From assembly GCA_021789355.1 (NCBI GenBank), contig JAJYJR010000400.1:1-5803 (forward strand): a stretch of DNA of 5,803 nt, written 5' to 3'. This stretch comes from Chloroflexota bacterium (GTDB lineage: Bacteria; Chloroflexota; Limnocylindria; Limnocylindrales; CSP1-4). The stretch's first letter is position 1. Each line of letters begins with the position of its first letter. Shown piece by piece: positions 1 to 3,599 of the stretch. A program made the position numbers and the translations under genes. Under the pieces are notes generated by a model. It was not told where the DNA came from. It saw only the letters and a list, made by a program, of their open reading frames with translations, and ran no database searches.

Positions 1-321
1 GAGATTCGCCTGACGCCGAGCGGCCCGTCGTGTGCAATGCCCAGCGTTCCGGACGTGTCCATCTCAGATGCGGCGAACCTCCTTCTGTCGCACCGTCCAG
101 CGGCAATCGGCGGGCAAGTGGCGCTGAACTCTTCCGGTTTGATTGCCCGCGTAGGCTGGTCTTCATGGTGTGGAGCTACGCCTGCCGCTCCGATGGCGCT
201 CCATTTGGGTCTGGAGTTCGGTTCCGCCATCGTCGTGACGCTTCCGATCGCCTTCGGGGCGCACTGCGAGGGCGTACCTGCGACCGTGAGCATCGACCCG
301 CTGTTCGTGCCCGGTGGTTGA
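1..321 (+). CDS. C-terminal part of a DUF4232-like secreted protein (5' end outside window)
   Basis: The frame is open from the first base of the window to a TGA at 319-321, giving 106 residues with no start needed inside the window; an internal ATG at 37 exists but the frame reads sensibly upstream of it. Visible features are a Cys at residue 11 followed by a proline-rich stretch (MPSVPDVSISDA), a hydrophobic beta-like segment, the motif WSSWCG at residues 53-58, a second hydrophobic strand, and a third Cys at residue 89 (AHCEG) shortly before the end. The order Cys, then a 'PxVxLxDA' strand, then a W-x2-W-C motif, then a late Cys is what I know from C-terminal parts of DUF4232-type extracytoplasmic domains, common in actinomycetes and Chloroflexota. 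The biochemical role of that family is unknown. Family assignment is from memory of the pattern, not from a search. It looks unrelated to the downstream operon, from which it is separated by a transposase remnant. Confidence 0.6.
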   Translation, partial: EIRLTPSGPSCAMPSVPDVSISDAANLLLSHRPAAIGGQVALNSSGLIARVGWSSWCGATPAAPMALHLGLEFGSAIVVTLPIAFGAHCEGVPATVSIDPLFVPGG

Positions 322-516
322 TCACCGGTGGGAACGGCGACTTGGTACGAGATACTGTTCAGCTCACCGTCCGACGTTCCATTTCTACGTGAACCGCTCC
401 CATTGGGTTCACAGCAACCGACTCTGTTCCTCCGACGCAGTATCAGTTCTTCGGCGAGACCCACGATTGGGATTGTCCCCGGTTCTGTTGAAGTAGGGCG
501 GTGGTCCGCCCGCTGA
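322..516. other. Gene-free spacer between the DUF4232-like gene and the transposase remnant
   Basis: I see no convincing gene here. Short open stretches exist in two frames but they have no recognisable motif, no Shine-Dalgarno and no codon bias like that of the neighbours. Base composition is visibly less GC-rich than in the rest of the window, with several A/T runs near 340-430. It contains a 7-bp dyad at 389-412 and the first of two hairpins that start at 496. It may hold decayed left-end sequence of the insertion sequence, but I could not find a terminal inverted repeat pair. Confidence 0.5.
389..412. other. Imperfectly understood dyad symmetry (7-bp stem, 10-nt loop)
   Basis: GTGAACC at 389-395 is mirrored by GGTTCAC at 406-412. 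The stem is perfect, but no T-run follows, so it is not a convincing intrinsic terminator for the upstream gene that stopped at 321. It could be an operator-like site or chance. Confidence 0.3.
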
Positions 517-535
517 GGCCTTGCCTCTGGCAAGG
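496..535. other. Two adjacent perfect hairpins at the edge of the transposase remnant
   Basis: Hairpin 1 pairs GGGCGG (496-501) with CCGCCC (506-511) across a TGGT loop. Hairpin 2 pairs CCTTGCC (519-525) with GGCAAGG (529-535) across a three-base TCT loop. Both stems are perfect and separated by only seven bases. No T-tract follows. They sit about 30 nt upstream of a strong Shine-Dalgarno (564-570). Possible roles are transcription attenuation or protection of an insertion sequence from read-through, or remnants of a mobile-element end; the sequence alone does not decide. Confidence 0.5.
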
Positions 536-1270
536 TTCGGGTGTCGAGCAAGACGCCCGCCGCAAGGAGGACCACCGTGACACGCAAGATACCCGCCTCG
601 ACACCTGGGCCGCCTTCAGCGCGACCGACCTGCTCGACCAGGTCGCGGTCGAGCGGATGCTCGCCGGGGTGGCCACCCGCCGTCACGCCGACGTCGCTGA
701 ACCGCTGGGCGCCGAGCTCGAGGCGCGGGCCAGGGGCACGAGCCGCTCGGCCGTCTCCCGCCGCTTCCGCCGGGCGACCGAGCGTGCCCTGGGCCGAGCT
801 CATGGCCCGCGACCTCTCGGATCTGGACGTCGCGGTGCGCATGGTCGACGGCATCGCCGTCGCCGGCCAGAGCTGCGTCGCGGCCCTGGTCATCACGACC
901 GACGGCCGCAAGGTCCCGGTCGGGCTGTATCTGGGCGACACCCAGAACGCCACGATCGTCACCGCGCTCCTGGCCGACCTCCGGGCCCGCGGGCCTTCTC
1001 GGCGGCGGGCGGCCTGCTCGTCGACATCGACGGCGCCAAGGCCCTCGCGGCCGGCGTCCGCCGCGTCTTCGGCGAGGCGGCCCAGATCCAGCGCTGCACC
1101 CTCCGCAAGCGGCGCAACCTGGCTGACCACCTGCCCACAAGGAGCTCGCCGCCCGGATCGACCGTCGCTTGGCCCGGGCATTCAACGACCCCGACCCGGG
1201 AGCCGGTCTCGCCCGGACGAAGGCGATCGCCGCCAGCCTTGAGGCCGACCATCCCGACGCGGCGGCCAGC
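517..1270 (+). pseudogene. Degraded IS256-family transposase, four frameshifts, truncated
   Basis: Homology to IS256-type (mutator, DDE) transposases is readable only by switching frame. The frame starting at 517 gives GKVRV...VTRKIP up to about 594. A second frame carries LDTWAAFSATDLLDQ, ERMLAGVATRRHADVAEPLG and SRSAVSRRF from about 594 to 791. The first frame returns for AELMARDLSDLD, RMVDG (first catalytic Asp), TTDGRKVPVGL and ENATIV-like TQNATIVTALLADL (793-993). The second frame resumes for GGLLVDIDGAKAL (second catalytic Asp), QRCTLRKRRNLADHLP (996-1136). A third frame gives KELAARIDRRLARAFNDPD to HPDAAAS, ending at 1270. The shifts therefore lie near 592-597 (-1), 787-793 (+1), 991-996 (-1 or +2) and 1134-1139 (-1 or +2). 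The usual C-terminal third with the catalytic Glu is missing. A perfect AAGGAGG (564-570) stands six bases before GTG at 577. A TGA at 514-516 closes the first frame upstream. The element cannot encode an active enzyme; frameshifts could in principle be assembly errors, but four plus a truncation argue for real decay. Confidence 0.85.
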
Positions 1271-1320
1271 CGGCCACCTCGGCGGCCAGCCGGCCACCTC
1301 GGCGACGAGCCGGCCATACA
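1261..1320. repeat. 20-bp tandem repeat (two exact copies plus one diverged) at the transposase break point
   Basis: The 20-base unit beginning GGCGGCCAGC occurs exactly at 1261-1280 and 1281-1300, and a third copy at 1301-1320 matches at 14 of 20 positions. The first ten bases of copy one are still transposase coding sequence (the Ala-Ala-Ser of HPDAAAS), so the repeat appears to have grown from the broken 3' end of the transposase. It has no coding sense after 1270. Confidence 0.8.
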
Positions 1321-1328
1321 CGGCCGGC
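1309..1328. other. GC-only hairpin between transposase remnant and operon leader
   Basis: GCCGGCC (1309-1315) pairs perfectly with GGCCGGC (1322-1328) over a six-base ATACAC loop. It overlaps the last copy of the tandem repeat and lies about 40 bases upstream of the best -10 candidate of the operon. There is no T-run after it, so a classical intrinsic terminator is not supported, but it could reduce read-through into the operon. Confidence 0.45.
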
Positions 1329-1365
1329 CCACGGCAGCGTCCGGAAGGGTGGTAGACATTGCGAG

Positions 1366-1371
1366 TATAGT
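1366..1371 (+). promoter_or_regulatory. Candidate -10 box of the Cys-rich peptide operon
   Basis: TATAGT at 1366-1371 differs from the TATAAT consensus by one base and lies 33 bases before the chosen ATG at 1405, leaving room for a leader of roughly 25-30 nt. No good -35 is seen at the usual distance (the bases near 1343-1348 are CCGGAA-like). The hexamer GCGAGT occurs directly repeated at 1361-1366 and 1374-1379, flanking this box, which could be an operator, for example for the PadR protein of the operon, but two six-base matches may be chance. Confidence 0.3.
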
Positions 1372-1391
1372 CAGCGAGTTACCAATCGCAT

Positions 1392-1397
1392 GGAGGT
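1392..1397 (+). promoter_or_regulatory. Shine-Dalgarno that fixes the start of the Cys-rich protein
   Basis: GGAGGT at 1392-1397 is followed by seven bases and then ATG at 1405. A second in-frame ATG at 1390 would place this Shine-Dalgarno inside the coding sequence and has no Shine-Dalgarno of its own, so 1405 is the better start. Confidence 0.7.
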
Positions 1398-1404
1398 CTG
1401 GACC

Positions 1405-1767
1405 ATGGGTCCGCTCGAGCACGTGTCCCGCTCGGTCGGTGCCGAGGTGGGGCGTCGTCGGTTCCTCGCTGGCTCGTTGACATGGCTAGCGGGCACGGCT
1501 GCGGTTCTTGCCGCTCCCGGTCTGGCCCGCGCCGCCGACACCGGACGTTCCCTTCCGCAGGTGCGCCCGGCTCAGGACACTGGAGCCAGCCCGCAGACCT
1601 GCGGCATCTACTGCTATACGTCTGACTGCGGCTGCTGCCCGAACTGCTGCGGCACCAACACGGGCGCGCTATACAAGTGCGTCGACCAGTGCACGGGTCA
1701 GGTCACCTACTACTGCTTCAACCTGTGCTCGTCGTGCCTGGGCTTCTGCTACTCGAACGCCTGCTGA
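1405..1767 (+). CDS. Tat-exported small protein with a 14-cysteine C-terminal domain (unknown family)
   Basis: This is a 120-residue protein. Residues 1-12 are hydrophilic; 16-21 read GRRRFL, a twin-arginine signal; a hydrophobic core follows (about 22-39); and LARA/A around 40-44 is a plausible signal-peptidase site, so export is folded and Tat-dependent (inference). A short Pro/Gln linker (about 45-65) leads to a 55-residue domain with Cys at 66, 70, 75, 77, 78, 81, 82, 92, 96, 104, 108, 111, 115 and 120; Cys120 is the last residue. The two ends match each other: CGIYCYTSDC and CLGFCYSNAC. The predicted mature protein has no Trp, His or Met. The Tat leader plus dense cysteines plus the adjacent MauD-like gene resemble methylamine dehydrogenase light chain, but the missing Trp excludes a TTQ cofactor. 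Seven disulfides are possible; a metal cluster held only by thiolates, or a maturation substrate, cannot be excluded. First gene of the operon, 11 nt before the thioredoxin-fold gene. I do not recognise a named family. Confidence 0.88.
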   Translation: MGPLEHVSRSVGAEVGRRRFLAGSLTWLAGTAAVLAAPGLARAADTGRSLPQVRPAQDTGASPQTCGIYCYTSDCGCCPNCCGTNTGALYKCVDQCTGQVTYYCFNLCSSCLGFCYSNAC

Positions 1768-1778
1768 GACCGCTCGAC

Positions 1779-2321
1779 ATGTCGACGCTGGGATTAGTCG
1801 TGGGGGCCCTCGGACTCGCCGTCTCGATCGTGGCGCTGGCGGTCGCGGCGGGGACCGCTGCTCGTCTCGAGCGGCTCGAGGCCGGGCGCCGGATGCCCGA
1901 ACACATCGGTTTGCCAGCTGGCGCTGGAGTGACCCCAAGCGCGTTCGACCGGGTCCTCTCAGCCGAGCAGGCGGCACGACTCGTCGAGGGTCCCTCCTTG
2001 GTGCTCTTCGTGAGTCCTCAGTGCGCACCCTGTCGCAGTCTCGTCGAGAACGCGCCAGCGGAGCTGGCGCCGGGTTGGGTCCTTGCCGCCGTGGAGCCGG
2101 ACGGAACGGCGGAAGGCGACAGTCTCCGCCATCATGGTCATGTGTCAGCCCTCTGGTTGGTGGATGCAGGTGGCAAGATCAAGGACGCATTCGACACCGC
2201 GGCGACCCCACATGCGTTCTTCGTCCAACACGGCCGGGTGATCGATCAGGTCGTTGGGGCGGGCGTCGACGATGTCAGGACCCATCTGGCATCGCTCGGG
2301 TCGCCCGCTCCCGCCTTCTAG
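1779..2321 (+). CDS. Membrane-anchored thioredoxin-fold protein, MauD/TlpA-like (CAPC)
   Basis: The product has 180 residues. Residues 3-25 form one hydrophobic helix (LGLVVGALGLAVSIVALAV), followed by a basic/acidic segment (RLERLEAGRR) and then a thioredoxin-like domain: strand SLVLFVSP (73-80), redox motif C82-A-P-C85 at the start of a helix, strand WVLAAVEP, strand VSALWLVDAGG, and the cis-proline signature T143-P144 (ATPHAFFV) followed by HGRVIDQVVG. This is the layout of MauD and related tethered oxidoreductases, which handle disulfides of exported proteins; in methylamine utilisation MauD is needed for the cysteine-rich light chain. Its place 11 nt after a 14-Cys exported protein suggests that protein is its substrate (inference). 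I chose ATG 1779; the frame is open upstream to 1677 but that would overlap the peptide gene and put junk before the membrane helix. No clear Shine-Dalgarno is visible, so translation is probably coupled. No MauE/DsbD-type electron partner is seen in the window. Confidence 0.88.
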   Translation: MSTLGLVVGALGLAVSIVALAVAAGTAARLERLEAGRRMPEHIGLPAGAGVTPSAFDRVLSAEQAARLVEGPSLVLFVSPQCAPCRSLVENAPAELAPGWVLAAVEPDGTAEGDSLRHHGHVSALWLVDAGGKIKDAFDTAATPHAFFVQHGRVIDQVVGAGVDDVRTHLASLGSPAPAF

Positions 2322-2326
2322 CATCC

Positions 2327-2872
2327 GTGGCGCTGTCCGGTGCACTCGCGGCGCTCCTGCTCGCCGGTCCGACTCATGGATATGAGTTGCACGCCACCCT
2401 TGAGGCCGAGCTCGGCTCGACCTGGGTGACGCGCCCCGCGCAGGTGTACCTGACGCTCGGACGGATGCATCGTGACGGGCTGGTAACGAGCGAGCGCGTC
2501 CGGCAGGAGACGCGTCCCGATCGACAACGCCTCACTTTGACCGATGCGGGCCGGCAGGCCGCGGAGGCGTGGCTGGCGGGTGGCCCGGCCGACGAACTCG
2601 TGGTCCGGCTAGCGGTGGCCCGCCTGGTCGTCCCGGACGGGGTGCCATCCCTGCTCAGCACGATGATCGACGAGCGCACCGCGGCCCTGCACCGCCTGCG
2701 GCGCGCCCGAGCGGACGATACCGGGGGATTCCGCGCCGAGGCTCGTGACGCCGAGATCCGCGCCGTCGAAGGGCAGCTCCACTGGCTTGAGGGGCTGCGC
2801 GGCCACCTGGGCGAGATCGTCGCGCGACCACGCGTGAGGAAGGCCGATGAGCGCGCCGCTGAGCTTGCCTGA
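2327..2872 (+). CDS. PadR-family transcriptional regulator
   Basis: Using GTG 2327, five bases after the preceding stop, gives 181 residues beginning ALSGALAALLLAGPTHGYEL, which matches the start of PadR winged-helix domains ('ALLGLLxxGPxHGYEL'). Next come TWVTRPAQVYLTLGRMHRDG, the recognition-helix region with its typical 'YxTLxRLxxDGLV' pattern (about residues 33-53), a wing with RPDRQRLTLTDAGR (63-76), and AWL closing the DNA-binding part near residue 83. Residues 85-181 are mostly helical and charged, as in the variable C-terminal dimerisation part of the PadR subfamily. PadR proteins are one-component repressors, often of adjacent ABC transporters or stress genes, so autoregulation of this operon is likely (inference). 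The frame stays open far upstream, but only this start fits family length. No Shine-Dalgarno is seen, so coupling is likely. Its 3' end overlaps the ATPase gene by 26 nt. Confidence 0.87.
   Translation: MALSGALAALLLAGPTHGYELHATLEAELGSTWVTRPAQVYLTLGRMHRDGLVTSERVRQETRPDRQRLTLTDAGRQAAEAWLAGGPADELVVRLAVARLVVPDGVPSLLSTMIDERTAALHRLRRARADDTGGFRAEARDAEIRAVEGQLHWLEGLRGHLGEIVARPRVRKADERAAELA
2836..2843 (+). promoter_or_regulatory. Shine-Dalgarno of the ABC ATPase gene, inside the PadR gene
   Basis: GAGGAAGG at 2836-2843 precedes ATG 2847; the GAGG part is seven bases away from it. This supports ATG 2847 and therefore a 26-nt overlap of the two reading frames. Confidence 0.6.
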
Positions 2873-3599
2873 GCGCCTGCCCGCGATCGCGCTCGACGAC
2901 GTCTCGCGCACGTACACGAGCGGCGGCAGCAGCGTGGCGGCGCTCGTGCAGATCGACCTGCGGATCGCGCGCGGCGAGACGGTCGCGATCACCGGGCCGT
3001 CGGGTTCAGGCAAGACCACCCTGCTCAACCTCGTCGCCGGGCTCGATCGGGCGACCAGCGGCACGATCACCGTGCTGGGCATGCGCGTCGATGGGACGTC
3101 AGAGCGCGAGCTCGCCGAGTTCCGTGCCCGCCACGTCGGCCTCGTCTTTCAGGACCCCCACTTGCTGTCCGGACTGACCGCGCTGGAGAATCTCGTGGCG
3201 GCGCGCCTGCCATTCGGGCACTGGCGCGACCTGCAGTCCGAGGCCCGGCGGCTCCTGGCCGAGCTCGGCCTGGGCGAGCGCCTCGATGCCCCACCCTCGC
3301 GTCTCTCGGGCGGGGAACGTCAGCGCGTCGGCCTCGCGCGGGCGCTCATGGGGCACCCTGAGCTCCTGCTCGCGGACGAGCCGACGGGCAACCTCGATGC
3401 GGGTACCACCGAGGAGCTCATCGGGCTGCTCGAGCGGGTGCGCCGCGAGCACGACCTGACGATCGTGGTGTGCACGCACGACCCGGCGGTGGCCGCCTTC
3501 GCCGAGCGGGTGGTGCGCCTGGTGGGCGGCCGGGTCGACGGCGAGCATCGGCTCGATCGCCCGGGGCCCCTCGAGGTCCGGGCGCTGGAGGAGCCGTGA
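2847..3599 (+). CDS. ABC transporter ATP-binding protein, LolD/MacB type
   Basis: The 250-residue nucleotide-binding subunit has all motifs intact: an A-loop Tyr around residue 23 (RTYTSGG), Walker A GPSGSGKT at 50-57, Q-loop Gln102 (VFQDPHLL), signature LSGGERQR at 153-160, Walker B LLLADEP at 173-179 with catalytic Glu178, D-loop GNLD at 181-184 and switch His211 (VCTHDP). The 'VFQDxxLL...TALENL' and 'ADEPTGNLD' wording is that of the MacB/LolD/FtsE group, which pair with FtsX-fold permeases and power mechanotransmission or extrusion rather than classical import. The partner is the next gene, which overlaps it by 4 nt. The start ATG 2847 has a good Shine-Dalgarno. The last 15-20 residues after the H-loop region are short and uninformative. 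Cytoplasmic, peripheral to the membrane. Substrate cannot be told from the ATPase. Confidence 0.95.
   Translation: MSAPLSLPERLPAIALDDVSRTYTSGGSSVAALVQIDLRIARGETVAITGPSGSGKTTLLNLVAGLDRATSGTITVLGMRVDGTSERELAEFRARHVGLVFQDPHLLSGLTALENLVAARLPFGHWRDLQSEARRLLAELGLGERLDAPPSRLSGGERQRVGLARALMGHPELLLADEPTGNLDAGTTEELIGLLERVRREHDLTIVVCTHDPAVAAFAERVVRLVGGRVDGEHRLDRPGPLEVRALEEP
3587..3599 (+). promoter_or_regulatory. Coupled stop/start junction (GTGA) with Shine-Dalgarno for the permease
   Basis: GGAGG at 3587-3591 stands four bases before GTG 3596, and the GTG overlaps the TGA stop (3597-3599) of the ATPase gene as GTGA. This decides the permease start and indicates translational coupling and a roughly matched output of the two subunits. 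Confidence 0.7.

Noticed and set aside
30..392. Arg-rich open frame overlapping the DUF4232-like frame
   Set aside because: No motif, and its composition is that of a shifted frame; the other frame carries the WSSWCG pattern and runs in from outside the window.
1261..1320. CRISPR-like array
   Set aside because: The 20-bp units are directly contiguous without spacers and only two are exact.
1309..1328. Intrinsic terminator
   Set aside because: A perfect GC stem but no following T-run.
1390..1404. Earlier ATG for the Cys-rich protein
   Set aside because: The GGAGGT Shine-Dalgarno lies within this stretch at good distance from ATG 1405, and the ATG at 1390 has none.
616..1422. A 268-codon minus-strand open frame over the transposase remnant
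   Set aside because: Arg/Gly/Ala-rich composition with no motif; the plus strand carries the IS256 homology.
1405..1767. Cys-rich protein as methylamine dehydrogenase light chain, or as a metallothionein
   Set aside because: No Trp in the mature part excludes the TTQ cofactor; a Tat leader and an adjacent tethered oxidoreductase favour a disulfide protein over a cytoplasmic metallothionein, although thiolate metal binding is not fully excluded.
1677..1778. Upstream start for the thioredoxin-fold gene
   Set aside because: It would overlap the Cys-rich gene by about 90 nt and add a sequence without signal properties; ATG 1779 starts right at the membrane anchor.
1508..2326. Long upstream extension of the PadR frame (total 454 codons)
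   Set aside because: The extension overlaps two better-supported genes, is Arg-rich and motif-free, and PadR proteins begin only a few residues before the first helix, which fits GTG 2327.
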